A stretch of DNA of 64,000 nucleotides from Cafeteria roenbergensis (taxonomy: Eukaryota > Sar > Bigyra > Bicosoecida > Cafeteriaceae), in NCBI GenBank assembly GCA_008330645.1, contig VLTN01000032.1:1-64000 (forward strand). The letters are read 5' to 3'. Positions 10,963 through 21,700 of the stretch are shown here, piece after piece. Each line of letters begins with the position of its first letter. Positions within the stretch are counted from its first letter, which is position 1. Below the pieces are notes generated by a model. It saw only the letters and a list, made by a program, of their open reading frames with translations, had not been told where the DNA came from and did not search any database. The position numbers and the translations under genes are program-made.

Positions 10963-11056
10963 GTGAGGGGTTCCCGGGAGCAAGGGTGGCCGGCAGCTGC
11001 GCCGAAGCAAGTGCCTGCCATGCCCCTTTGCAAACAGCACGCATCTCGTCGCGCCG

Positions 11057-12190
11057 TCACACTCGTCGCAAGTGGAGCGCGTTGCCTGCGCGCAAGCCTC
11101 CGCCCGGAGCGGCCAGTCCGCCCGCACTGCGAGCGGGGGCTTCGCCCAGCGGCACCGTGAGCCCTCCAGGCCGCCGCTGCCGCGATCGCGCCTGGTCGAG
11201 CAGGCCTAGTTGACGATGGTGCAGCTCGCGAAGGGCCGCTATTTTGCTCTGCGATTCAGCTTCGCGGGAAGCCTCTGCTTCCCCTTCTGCGGCGGCCTCG
11301 TCAAGCTGGCGATGTGCGGCGACGAGTTCCGCAGCAGCATGCGCCTGGCGACGTCTCAGGGCACCAAGCTTATTGAGCGCCGTGCGCTGTCGGCTTGCCG
11401 CCTCCACAAGCTCGGCTGTGAGCGCAGTCCGCCTCATACCCAGCGACTTGGCCTCCGCCTCCAGGCCGCGGAGCTCGGTTTCGAGCCTGGCGCGCCGTGC
11501 CTCCTCAGCCTCCGCCCTCCGGCGCGGATCGTCTGCAACGAGGGAGGCCCGCACCCACTTTCGAAGAGCAGCGCCGACCTGCTGGCTTGCGCGCTGCTGA
11601 CGCGCACGCGCCGAGGCGCCCTCCCTGCGACGGCGCCTCGTATCGAATGGCAAGGCGGGCAGTGCTCGACGCCTGCTCGCTGCATCGCGACCCAACCCCG
11701 GAAAAGTTTCGCCCGTCGCCGCTTGGGCAACTGCCTGCGCTGTGCAGCCTCTGCCTCACCGCTGCGACCGAGCCATAGCATCTGCCACAATTCCGGCGGC
11801 CAAGAAGACACGTTCGAGGACACGCTCTCCCGCCGCCATGGCTGTCGCAACGAGCGTTCTCCGTCGCGAAAGCATCGCAACGTGCTGCTTCATCGCGAGC
11901 GCGCTCGCGTCTGCGCGCCACACTGAGGCCCCCGCCGCGGCGTCAATCTCCTCAACTGCGGCGTCCTGACACGGCGAGTCGAAGCCGGCGCTGCGCGTGG
12001 GGAGAGGGAAAGCCCAGCCAGCGAAGCCGACCCGCATCCACCCGCCGCAGGCGCAACACTCACGAGTTGCCGCCGACTCCGCGGCCTGCGACGCCCTCGC
12101 TTGCGCGGCTTTCAGCCGCTCGTCCCACGCCACCACCTGGTCGAAGTACCCCCGAAGAACTGCGTCTGCATCGCCTCCCGCGGGAACCAT
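11057..12190 (-). CDS. Coiled-coil protein of unknown function
   Basis: Not recognised. I model three exons: 12064-12190, 11760-11955 and 11057-11624 (introns 108 and 135 nt). The first intron runs GTGAGT to GCCGCAG (phase 1) and the second GTGAGG to GTCGCAG (phase 2). Both keep the frame and fit the splice consensus of this window. The 296-residue product starts MVPAGGDADAVLRGYFDQVV. Residues about 130-245 are a long, strongly charged helix (for example RLETELRGLEAEAKSLGMRR) that should form a coiled coil. The tail is Gly/Ala-rich. There is no signal peptide or membrane segment. A cytoskeletal or ciliary role is possible given the neighbourhood, but nothing in the sequence proves it. Its 3' end lies 94 bp from that of L2HGDH. 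Confidence 0.6.
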
Positions 12191-12352
12191 GGCTGCGCGT
12201 GACTCTTGAGCAGCTTTTCGATAGTTCCCGCCCGGCGCACGGCCTGCTCTGCAGCGATTGAGTCATCGCAAGAACAAACCATTTTCTGTCGGCCTGACTG
12301 GACTGGGAGCAGCGGCCGCACTCCCGCTCGCCGGTTGGAAAGGCGACTCGAG
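12191..12352. promoter_or_regulatory. Divergent promoter region, coiled-coil gene / UBA3
   Basis: Only 162 bp separate the two ATGs, so the genes must share promoter space or have very short leaders. The UBA3 frame is open upstream to 12206 but without an ATG, so the extension is not taken as coding. No TATA or CCAAT element is visible. Confidence 0.4.
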
Positions 12353-13774
12353 ATGGCCGCCGCTGCTGCAGCAAGCTCCGGCGATCCTGCTGGGGCCGAG
12401 TCCACCGGCACGGTGCCGGCCACGGCTGCTCCGTCGCTTGCGGACCAGTACCGATCCATCGACAACCTGCTCCTGCGGCCCTCGCCCTTCGGCAACGAGA
12501 CCGGATCCCTGCCGAACGGGGAATTCGAGCCAGGTGAAGACACCAAGGCGCGCCTTCTGAGCGAGGCCAAGGTGCTGGTGATCGGGGCCGGCGGCCTCGG
12601 GTGCGAGCTGCTCAAGGACCTTGCCCTCATGGGCTTCCGCGACATTCACGTGACAGACTTGGACACGATCGACCTGACCAACCTGAACCGCCAGTTCTTG
12701 TTCAGGATGTCCGATGTGGGCAGCGGCAAGTCCGAGGTCGCGGCCAAGTTCATCATGGAGCGCGTGCCGGGCGTGACGGTCACAGCCTACACCAAGCCGG
12801 TGCAGGAGTTCACCACCACGTGGTTCCGAAACTTTGCTGTGGTCATTGGTGGGCTGGACAACATCGAGGCCAGGCGGTACATGAACGAGGCCCTGTGCGA
12901 GCTCGTGGTGCGAGACGAGGACGGAGACATCGACCCGTCCACGATCATCCCGTACATCGACGGCGGCACGGAGGGCTTCCGCGGCCAGTCTCGCGTCATC
13001 ATCCCCTTCGTCACCGCCTGCTTCGAGTGCACGCTGAGCATGTTCCCCCCCGCTCAGGGCTTTGCGATGTGCACCGTCAGCAGCACCCCCCGCAAGCCGG
13101 AGCACTGCGTGGCGTACGCGTTCATGGTCCTCTGGGAGAAGGAGCGCAAGGGGGAGAAGCTGGACAAGGACAGCCCCGAGCACATGCGCTGGCTCTTCGA
13201 CAAGGCAACGGAGCGCGCTGCAGAGTTTGGCATCGAGGGGGTCACGTACAAGCTCACGATGGGCGTGACAAAGAACATCATCCCAGCCATCGCGTCGACC
13301 AACGCCTACGTCAGCGCAACCTGCGCGCTGGAGGCGTTCAAGATTGTCACCTTTGCCGGCCAGACGATGAACAACTATCACAACATCCTGGCCGACTACG
13401 GCTGCAACTGCCCCACGTATCCCCTGGAGCGCTCGCCCCAGTGCCCCGCCTGCGGGCCCCAGATGAGCGTGAACCTGTCTGTGCCGAGGGCAACCACGGC
13501 CAGGGAGCTTGCTGAGGCGCTGACCAGCATGCCGCTGCCCGTCGTGGACAGCGAGCCCATCACGCTGAGCGAGGTTATGATCGGCAGCGTTCCTGACGTC
13601 GTGTTTGCGACTGCGGGCATCAAGGGCGGCTGGCACGACCGCTCCAAGGGCAACGCGGACAAGCCGCTTTCCGAGCTCGTGGAGGACGGCCAGCAGCTCA
13701 CCGTGCGCGGTCCCGAGCTCACCGAGGACACCGTTCCGCGCGGCGCCAGCGTCACCGTCAACTTTGCCGACTGA
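12353..13774 (+). CDS. UBA3: NEDD8-activating enzyme E1 catalytic subunit
   Basis: Activates NEDD8 for cullin modification: it adenylates the NEDD8 C-terminus, takes it as a thioester and passes it to UBC12, working as a dimer with APPBP1/NAE1. Single exon, 473 residues from the first ATG (human about 463). The adenylation domain carries VLVIGAGGLGCELLKDL (GAGGLG at 78-83) and DLDTIDLTNLNRQFLFR. The catalytic cysteine is C240 in FAMCTVSSTPRKPEHC, aligned with the MCTIASMPRLPEHC of animals. Zinc ligands appear as ACFEC and QCPAC. The C-terminal 110 residues form the ubiquitin-fold domain that recruits the E2. All signature residues are present, so the enzyme should be active. Confidence 0.95.
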   Translation: MAAAAAASSGDPAGAESTGTVPATAAPSLADQYRSIDNLLLRPSPFGNETGSLPNGEFEPGEDTKARLLSEAKVLVIGAGGLGCELLKDLALMGFRDIHVTDLDTIDLTNLNRQFLFRMSDVGSGKSEVAAKFIMERVPGVTVTAYTKPVQEFTTTWFRNFAVVIGGLDNIEARRYMNEALCELVVRDEDGDIDPSTIIPYIDGGTEGFRGQSRVIIPFVTACFECTLSMFPPAQGFAMCTVSSTPRKPEHCVAYAFMVLWEKERKGEKLDKDSPEHMRWLFDKATERAAEFGIEGVTYKLTMGVTKNIIPAIASTNAYVSATCALEAFKIVTFAGQTMNNYHNILADYGCNCPTYPLERSPQCPACGPQMSVNLSVPRATTARELAEALTSMPLPVVDSEPITLSEVMIGSVPDVVFATAGIKGGWHDRSKGNADKPLSELVEDGQQLTVRGPELTEDTVPRGASVTVNFAD

Positions 13775-14057
13775 CTCTTGCAGCAGCGTGCGCGGTCGCG
13801 CGTGCCTCCGCCCCGTGCTCTCCCAGTGCCCGTCGCCGCCCCGCGCGGCCAGGGTGCTCGTTTGGGTGTTGTGAATGTGTTTTCGGTCCTTGCCCCGCTG
13901 CTTCCCTCAATGGTGCCCGGTGCGTTGGTGCGGCGACGCCGGCACCTCCTTGCAACCAAGGCGACCGGCAGAGCCCTGCCGGCCGAGGTTTGCGCGGCCT
14001 GAACCACGGCCAGCCGCCGCCGCTGCGCCACGCGTGTCATCGATTGCAAAGTCCCGC

Positions 14058-15542
14058 ATGGCTGCCGAACTGGCTGCGAGTCCGCGGCTGTTCGGGGGCT
14101 TCCTGAACCTGGCCAAGCCCGCCGGGCCGAGATGCTCGACGATGCTCAACGCGGTGGCCTCGCACATCGCCTCAGTGGCCGGCCCGGGCAAGCGCGGCCG
14201 GGTCAAGGCCGGCTGGGTCGGAACGCTTGACCCCATGGCAAGCGGCGTGGTGCCAGTGGCCCTGGGAGGGGCAACCCGCTGCATCGAGCTCATGCCAGCG
14301 GGCTGGAAGCGCTACCGCGCCCGAGTGCTGCTGGGGGCAGGCTCGGCCTCTGACGACGCCGACGCCGACGAGTCGTGGGCGGCTTGCGACTTCACGGGGG
14401 CGGCGCGCGACCTCCACTTGCGCTTGGCCCAGGCCGCGGCGGAGCCTCGCGGCACCGCGCACGTGCAGCTGCTGCCCTCTTCTCCCACGGCAGAGCAGCT
14501 CCTGGCCTCAGTCGCGAGCGCAGCCCGCGCACTGAGCGGGCCCACTGCCCAGACGCCCTCGCTTGTGAGCGCCCTGCGCGTGGATGGGGAGCGGGCGCAC
14601 GAGTTGGCCCGGCGGGGAGAGCTGACGGCGGACAAGCTGCAGGCCCGCCCCCAGCTCGTGCGGTCCGTGCGCGCATGCAGGGCGTGGGAGCGCCCGTCGG
14701 AGGCCACAATGCAGGCCGCCGAGGCCGCCCTTGTTGGCCTCTCCAAGCTGGGCTGGGAGGCCGGCGCCCCGCTGCCGGCCGGGCTTGGCCTCGACGAACG
14801 AAGCCTCTGGGCGCGGCACCGCGCGCTGGCGCAACTCGCCGCCACGGGGGCACTGCAGGGCTGCTCCGAGGTCGAGATTGACGTCGTCTGCGACGGCGGA
14901 ACGTTTATCCGCGCCCTCGCGAGGGACATTGGAGCGCTGCTCGGCACGTCAGCGCTGCTCACCTCGCTCGAGCGAACCGAGTCGTCGGGCATGGCGCTGA
15001 GCACTGCGATGGCGCCAGCCCAGGCGGCTGAAGCCGGCTACCAGACCATCGTCGCGGGCACTGCCCTGCACGCCGCAGGCGCTCCAAGCGTGCTGCTGAG
15101 CTCGTCAGAGGGCGAGCTGGCAGTTGCGCAAGGAGCCCTGGCAAGCGCAAGCGCAGCGGACGAGGACGCGGCCCCCCGCGTTGCGACGCAGGCCGCCTGG
15201 GCCCTGCTGCAGCGGCGCAAGGACGTGGCACGGGCGGGTCCCACCGGCCAAACGGAGCTTTCCATCCCGGTGCTGGTTGAGCGGCCGGACTGGCCGGGCG
15301 CCGCGAACTCCGACATGGGCCAACTCTCGCTGCCCTTGCAAGTTGCTGCTGGCGCCGTCCCCTCTGCCGCCGCTGCCGAGGCCATCGTGCAAGACGCGGT
15401 CAGCGACGCCGAGTTGCGCCGGATTGGCGAGGCACTGCTTGCAAACGTCGGGGCAGTCGCGCGCGTCAAGCTGCAGAGGCGAGACGCGTCGGACTGGACC
15501 ACCGCGCGCCGCAGCAGGGGGGGCTACCGCTCGCGGCGCTGA
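14058..15542 (+). CDS. TruB-family tRNA pseudouridine synthase
   Basis: Predicted to convert U55 of tRNA to pseudouridine (TruB/Pus4/TRUB1 family). Single exon of 494 residues from the ATG at 14058. GFLNLAKPAG opens the catalytic domain. The key motif is KAGWVGTLDPMASGVVPVA with the nucleophile D58. VEIDVVCDGGTFIRALARDI is the second conserved block (G.YIR.L..D type). The C-terminal part, after about residue 320, is an Ala-rich extension of about 170 residues without the usual recognisable PUA domain. The frame is open upstream to an ATG at 13875 (555 residues), but that stretch is Cys/Trp/Pro-rich and looks untranslated, so I prefer the later start. The gene is in tandem behind UBA3, with a 283-bp spacer that holds nothing else I recognise. 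Confidence 0.88.
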   Translation: MAAELAASPRLFGGFLNLAKPAGPRCSTMLNAVASHIASVAGPGKRGRVKAGWVGTLDPMASGVVPVALGGATRCIELMPAGWKRYRARVLLGAGSASDDADADESWAACDFTGAARDLHLRLAQAAAEPRGTAHVQLLPSSPTAEQLLASVASAARALSGPTAQTPSLVSALRVDGERAHELARRGELTADKLQARPQLVRSVRACRAWERPSEATMQAAEAALVGLSKLGWEAGAPLPAGLGLDERSLWARHRALAQLAATGALQGCSEVEIDVVCDGGTFIRALARDIGALLGTSALLTSLERTESSGMALSTAMAPAQAAEAGYQTIVAGTALHAAGAPSVLLSSSEGELAVAQGALASASAADEDAAPRVATQAAWALLQRRKDVARAGPTGQTELSIPVLVERPDWPGAANSDMGQLSLPLQVAAGAVPSAAAAEAIVQDAVSDAELRRIGEALLANVGAVARVKLQRRDASDWTTARRSRGGYRSRR

Positions 15543-15852
15543 CCCCAGGGCACTGGGGCCGCGGCCAAGCGTCGCACACGACGTCTCGGGGGGCAATGCG
15601 GCCCTGGCGACCGCGCGGCGTTGGAGCCAAATCGCCACCTGGCGGAGACGAACGACCAGGGCGGGCGTGTGGTCGGCGGCGGGCGTGGCCGCGCCAGAGC
15701 AGCCGAACTTGCGCACATTGAGACAAGCACCGGACCCGCTCACACGCACACACCCACTCACAGGAACAGGAACACTCACAGGAACGCCGAGGGCGCGTCG
15801 ACGACGGCTGCCGGTTGGCAGGGAGGCGCAGGCTCCGCCATCACCGTGCCGA
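15543..15852. other. Spacer between convergent TruB and IFT56 genes
   Basis: Holds the 3' ends of both genes. The middle is rich in CA/AC, and a 12-nt direct repeat lies at 15756-15785. No gene is seen. Confidence 0.4.
15756..15785. repeat. 12-nt direct repeat (actcacaggaac) in spacer
   Basis: Two copies of actcacaggaac separated by 6 nt, next to a short (CA)n tract. Confidence 0.7.
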
Positions 15853-18275
15853 TCAGAGGCCCATGTAAGAGACGCCGTTCTCCGAACACCACTTCGCAAT
15901 GACGGCGGCGACGTGCTCCTGCTGCGGGTGCGACTCCGCGCCGGCGCGCAGCATCTCCAGGACCTCGGGCAGGCTGTCGCTGCTCTCCTGGCCCGCGATC
16001 ACCTGCTGGAGCACGCCGATGCAGGCGCCGCGTTTGCCCTCCCAGTACTCCTGCTGCATGTCGTAGCGCTCCATCATGCTGAAGGCCTTGGCCGCAAAGT
16101 AAAACGCCCCCATGCGGTAGCAGTCGTTGGCAATCTGGTTCAGCAGCAGCATGGCGTCGGGCCCAGTCTCCGCACGCAGGTAGAGCTCCCACGCAAGCTT
16201 TGCCTTCCCGTTCATGATGTAGCACCGGGCGAGCCTGCGCACGGAGCGCAGCGGCAACGGCAGCGACAACAGCATACGTGGGCGACGCGCGAGAGGGGGT
16301 GAGCGCGGCGGGCCGGGGCCGGGGCCGGGGCGAGAGCCAGCGCCGGCGGGGCAACCATCGAAAAGCTTTCCCGGGGACCGCGCGCGCGCGTAGCCACCTT
16401 CCGGCACGGGAACTCAGCGCGCGGGTGCTCACCACGCGATGTACACGTATTCGGATGTGAACGACTCGTCGGAGATCTGCAGCAAAACCTGCTCCGCCGT
16501 CTCGTAGTCATGCTCGGCGGCCAGCGAGATTCCATAGTTCCAGTTGAACTCCTGCAAGGCATCAGCGGGTTTCGCAGGCGCGAGCAAGCGGGAACGAGTC
16601 GACGCCAGGCAGGCGGCGGAGCAGGGCAGAGCTCGAGCACTCCCGCGGTGGCGACGCCTGCTGGCAGCCAGGGGTGGTCGCTTGCGTCGCTCGGGCTCAC
16701 GCTGTTGCTGAAGACGTAGGGCTTGATCGAGGCTAGGTACACGTTGACGTCGGCGAACTGCCGCAGGATGAAGAAGCAGCTGGCCATGCACTGGCGGCCC
16801 GGGACGGTGTCGCACTCGGACGTGGAGGACCCCACTGCGGCGGAGGCGGGCGGGTGGCGACGGCATGAGCGAGCGGGTGGGGGGAGGCCGCGCGACCACG
16901 AGCGCGAGCGCGAGCAGAGCGGCAGCGGGAGAGTGACGTCGGCGCACAAAGACGCGCAGACGCGCACAGCGGTGCGCGAGCGTGGCAAGCGCTTGCGCTG
17001 GCTTGGAGCTTTGGCGGCAGCAAGAATCGGCCCCAAGGGGGGGGCACGCTTGGCTCGCATCACATCGCGGCGCAGCGCGGCGGCGGCGCGGTCTCACCGA
17101 GCTGGAAGTACTGCTGCGCGAGCCGGAGGTGCTCCCTGTCCCCGCTGGCCTGCCCCAGCTCCGCGTGCACCACGGCCTTGACGATGTACTCGGTGGGGGC
17201 GACGGGCTTGATGCCCTCTGCAGTGGCGTGCGCCGCAGCGATGTCCCCGGCCTTGAGATAGTGAATCGTGAGGTTCAGCCTGGCCTCCGGCACAGAGTCG
17301 AGCAGCGGGGTGAGGATCCGGGAGGCGTCGGCGCCGCCCCGGAAGATGCAGAGGTTGTGCTTGAGGGTCGCGCTGTCCTCCACCACGGCCGCGTCGCCGG
17401 TGGCGTCTACGAGCTGGCGCAGCTCCGACTCTGCAGCCTTGCCGTTGTACAGCCGGAAGTGGTTACAGGCCTTGAGGTTGGCCGCCGCAGGGGAGTGCGG
17501 CGAGTGCTGCAGGTACACCTGCAAGATCTTCAGGCTGACGTCGTAGTAGTCGAGCTTGTAGTAGCACATGGCCATATACACGTGGAGGGCAATATCCTCC
17601 TTGTGGTCGTGGTTGATGCGCTTGAAGATCTCCATGGCCTCCTGGAAGTGGCTGCGCATGTAGTGCAGCGCGGCAAGAGAGAGCTGGTCCGTCTTGGACG
17701 TGTCGTCGATCTTCTCGTGGGCTGCCAGCAGGCGGTCCTCGTCGCCGTCCTTGAGCGCGGCGTGGAAGATGACGCGCGCCGCCAGCGGCGACTCGTCCTC
17801 AAACTCCTCCGCGATGGAAATCGCATCCTTGGGCCGGCCCAAAAAGTACATGCAGCACGCCCTCCCAAGGCTCGCGTCCATGGACGGCCCGTGAGCCTGC
17901 GGGGCGATCAGTGTCGGGGGAGCAACGCTTCCACATCGGGAGAGGCACGCTGCCGAGAGGAGCCAGGCGCGCGCCGCACGCTGCGACAGCCTGCACACCG
18001 CAAGCACTGTCTCGCACCTCAATTGCTTCGTCGTAGAGGTCAAGGGCCTTGGCGTAGTCGCCCAGGTGGAATGAGCAGTATGCCATCCACAACAGCGTCT
18101 TGTCATCGCCATCGTCGGCCCGGCGCTGGAACTCAAGCAGTGTCATTGCACCGGTCCAGTCGCACTTTCCCACAAAGTCCTGCAACTGCGGCATGGCCGG
18201 CTTGCGCGCTTTGCGAGCCCCGGCGCTCGCAGCCGCAGCCGCTCCAGCTCCCGTTCCTCCGGCACGGCGGATCAT
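15853..18275 (-). CDS. IFT56: Intraflagellar transport protein 56 (TTC26/DYF-13)
   Basis: TPR protein of the IFT-B complex, needed to carry motility cargo into the cilium. Five exons: 18018-18275, 17098-17896, 16701-16834, 16433-16551 and 15853-16234 (introns 121, 263, 149 and 198 nt). All join in frame to 563 residues (human 554). Matches run from end to end: [83 protein letters not shown] and [20 protein letters not shown]. The last exon follows with [19 protein letters not shown] and [14 protein letters not shown]. The ATG chosen gives a short basic N-terminus as in other species. Intron 3 is the only one of 24 whose acceptor is TTGCAG rather than CGCAG. Confidence 0.96.
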
Positions 18276-18746
18276 TCCGGCCCTTGCAGGTCTCTGGCTG
18301 CGAGCGCAACGCACGGCAGGCGGCAGGGTGCAGATGCGCGATGTGGCGCGCAAGCCATGGCAGCGCGCCTCGGCTGGGCAGCGGGCGCTGGCGGGAGAGG
18401 GGGCGAGGGCGCCAGCGGTAACGGCCGCGATGCGAGAACGAGCAAGCGCTCCGACGTGCGGTCCCCGTTGCGCTCGCTCCAGCCACAGCGCACCGCGGGC
18501 ATTGCGCCGCGAGAAATCAAAGCGCAGGCAAGGGGCGGGGCGGCGCGGCAGGCAAGGGGCGCACGCGCCGGCTCACGGGCGTCGAGTGTGAGGATGAGTT
18601 GCCGAGGCAACCGACCAATCAAGTTTCCTGAGTTGGGGCGCCAGTTGAACGGACTCAGGCTGCGCGAATTGCACGCGCAGAGTTGAATCGCTTCTTGAAC
18701 ACTCAGTCAATGTCACAACAGAGTTTACGGCTCGGAGCTTGCCGCC
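18276..18746. other. Upstream region of IFT56
   Basis: About 470 bp between the stop of the giant DENN gene and the IFT56 ATG. The half nearest the DENN gene (about 18590-18746) is clearly less GC-rich than the coding surroundings. It holds a perfect X-box palindrome (listed separately) and, 3 bp from it, a CCAAT pentamer at 18615-18619. No gene is seen. Confidence 0.45.
18598..18611 (-). promoter_or_regulatory. X-box (RFX-type palindrome) upstream of IFT56
   Basis: The 14 bases GTTGCCGAGGCAAC form a perfect inverted repeat (GTTGCC / GGCAAC, 2-bp spacer). They match the animal X-box bound by RFX factors in ciliary gene promoters. The site lies about 325 bp upstream of the IFT56 ATG and beside a CCAAT box. 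The match is seen directly; binding by an RFX protein is inference. Confidence 0.5.
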
Positions 18747-21700
18747 TCAGCGCTTTCGGAGCATGACCTCTGACACCTCCCGTACAGTCCACACGACGTG
18801 CGGCATGGCCGGAAGCTTCCGCTCCCACGCAGGCGCGTCAAGCGCAGGCCCGCCCTCGCCCGACACCGACAGCGCGCGCGAGGACAGCGCCCGCCGGGTC
18901 CGTCGGGCGGCGCCAGAGCTGCGGCGCCGGTGACCGCTGCGGGAGGGCGGCGGCCCTGGCGGACGCGAAGCCTCGTCACTCCCAGCGGCCACGCGCCGAG
19001 AGGCGGCGCCGGGCGCAAGCCCGCCTGAGGACTGAGACGACGATGCCCTGACGCCGCTGACGCGGCGAGGCTCTTGCGTCGGGGTCGGGCTCCCGGAGCC
19101 CCCGTCCGCGCTACGCGCGTCCAAGTCCGCCCGCCGCCGCTGCCCCAGGCGCCTCAGGCTGTCGGATCGCCGCACGAAGCTGCCACCAGATGCAGCCAGG
19201 GCGTCGCCCGCTCGCGAGTGTCCCGGCCACGCGTGGCCAAGGTGTCCCCCGCCAGCTCCGCCTCGGCCGCCGCCGCCGCCGCCCCCTCCCCTGCCCCCTG
19301 GAACAGGCATGTTGCTGTCGCCACTCTCCACCCGCGGCCGCCCGCGCTCGCACCGCAGCGCGGCCTGCCCGGCCCCCGGCCGCGGCAGCCCGCTCCTACC
19401 CACACTGCCCAGCAGCTCTGACAGCCCGTGTCCAAGGGGGGGCGCTGGCCCTGGCAGCCTCGGGCGCGATTCAGAGGCAGAGACACTTCCCTCCGCCAAG
19501 CCTCCCCTGGATGCAGCAATGCCCGCGGCGCCGCCGGCCCCGTCCTCCCCGCCCCCGTGCGTGCTCCCCGACGCAGTGCGCCGGTGCTTGGCAGCATGGG
19601 GGGGGCGGGGTCCGCGCGCCCGCGAGCTTGCTCGGTCGGAGTCCGAGCAGCGCTTGCGCTGCTCCCCGCGGACGCCGCGTGGGGCAGGTGCCGCAAGCAG
19701 CTGGTCGATCGACGGCAAGGCAACGTGGCGGGTGATTGTGCTGCTTGCGTCCTCCAGAAAGTTTGCCTTTGGAGGGCGGCGGGAGCCAAAGAGCCCTCGC
19801 TTGCGAAACACGTCCGCGGCGGCCACCTCCAGCAGCCGGCGCACCACCGGCGGCTGGGACGACGCCCAAAGAGCGGCGTCGGGGGGCGTGTAGATTGGCA
19901 GCGACGCAGTGTTGCGGAACATTGGAGGCATGCCTCTGGATTTGGTGGGGGCAGGAGGCCGCAGGTGCTCCGGCACCGTGCTCTGAAGAAGCATGTCCCA
20001 GCCTTGAGTGGCGATGGCTCGAGCCACCATGGGGCGGGCGGAGGCCCGGCGGGAAGCGAGAAACTGCTGGTCGGCCAGGCGGGCAACGAGAGCAGGGTGT
20101 GCGCCAGCGACCGGTGGGGTCGCGGACGGGAGCTCGGGCTCACCGCTCGACCGGCCAGGGGCGGCGAAGCCATCGCTGCGCTCCGCGGCTTCCCGGGCCG
20201 CGCCATGCTGCTGCTGCTGCTGCTGCTGGATCGTTCGCGAGAGCTCGCGAGTGGGGGACGCCGGGGCCGAAGCGGGCTTCACCGGCGCGCCGTCAGCGCC
20301 TTTCCAGCCTGTTATCCGGTACGTCACGTGCTCCGTAAAGCCCCCAACCAGGGAGGCAAAGGCGTGGAGAAACGCGGCACGAACCGCGAGCAGCGCTGCC
20401 GGGGGCAAGAGAATGCGATCCAGAGCCGTTGGGTCGCCGCCGGCCAGAGAGTAGGCTCGCGCTGCTGCCTCATCCGGGGAAAGCCCTTGCAGAGGGTCCA
20501 ATTGCAAGCCCTGCTGCGCCTCGGGCAGCGATGCCCAGGCCGACTGCGGCGCGGGCCCGAGCGAGGGCGGCGGGTCGGCCACGCCGGCGACGGCTGGCTC
20601 AGCCACCCCCGATCTCCGCTGCGCGTTCAACGGCGCGCTGGCTTCGTGGCGCAACCCGACCAGCGACAGCGCCCCGTTCGCGGCCGCCAGAGCTGCCTCT
20701 TGGGCACGCGACGACTGACCCCGCGACCTCCCAGCCTCGCCTGGCCGCCAGTGCGGGGTCGCCCGTCGGTCGCCGTGGCCTGGGCGCGACAGCGAGCGAC
20801 TATGTTCGTCCGCGCGGGACGCGGCGTCGCTCCCAGGCAGCACCGTCGAAGTGTCGGCAACGCTGGCAGTACCCGCGAAGGCTGATGCGATGACGCGCTC
20901 CGACGATGCGGCGGCAACGACATGCTTGGAGCCAGGCCGAGACGCCGATGCGGCTCCCGACCCCGGTGAGCGCATGTGTGCGGCGTCGGACTGCGTGCGG
21001 AGAAGTCCCGGGCCAAACAGCCTGGCCTTGCTCCCGGCCCCGAAACCGGCCGCAGCCGCCATCAGTGACACCCACCCGCTCGCGATGGCAACGCCCTGGA
21101 GCGCGCCCACGGCCCCCGGTGCCACCTGGATGCGGTCGCGGGGGCCGTCCCCTTGCGCCGCGTGCGCGCCCCGGAGGGAGAGCCGCTCACCGCCTGCCCC
21201 TGGCGAGGCCGTCTGCTCTCCCGCAGCGCCGCCCGCTCGGGACGACAGGCTGCTGCTTCCAGCGTCCGTCCACGGAGGCGCCTGCGCCCTAGCAGCCTCT
21301 GCAGCCAGCCTGGCCGCCTCGGCCGCCGCCTCCCTGAGCGCCGACTCGACCGCTGCCAGGAGGCGGTCGTCGGGGAGCCTATCGGCCGGCAGGTCGAGCA
21401 TCCAGGAGGAGCCCCCGGCCTGCGAAGGCGACCCTGGAAGCGTCCAGCGGCCCGTCGCCGGGTCAAGTTCTGCCAGTGCGAGCGCTGGGACGGTCGTTCG
21501 CGGGTCCCACGCCCACGTGGCGTGCTGGCCCGACGCGGAGGGCAGCCCGCTGGCGCGAGCCTCGGGCTGCCAGGCATGGGAGCCGGATTCGAGCCCGCCA
21601 ATTGTGTCGCCACCCGCGTCACTGCCCCTGCGCGTGCTGGCTGCCGCGTGCTGCGAGAAGAGCAGCGCGGCCACTGCGCTGGGGAGCACCGTTGTGAGAC

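Noticed and set aside
12263-13636. 457-codon minus-strand frame
   Set aside because: Exactly antisense to UBA3, which carries all E1 catalytic motifs.
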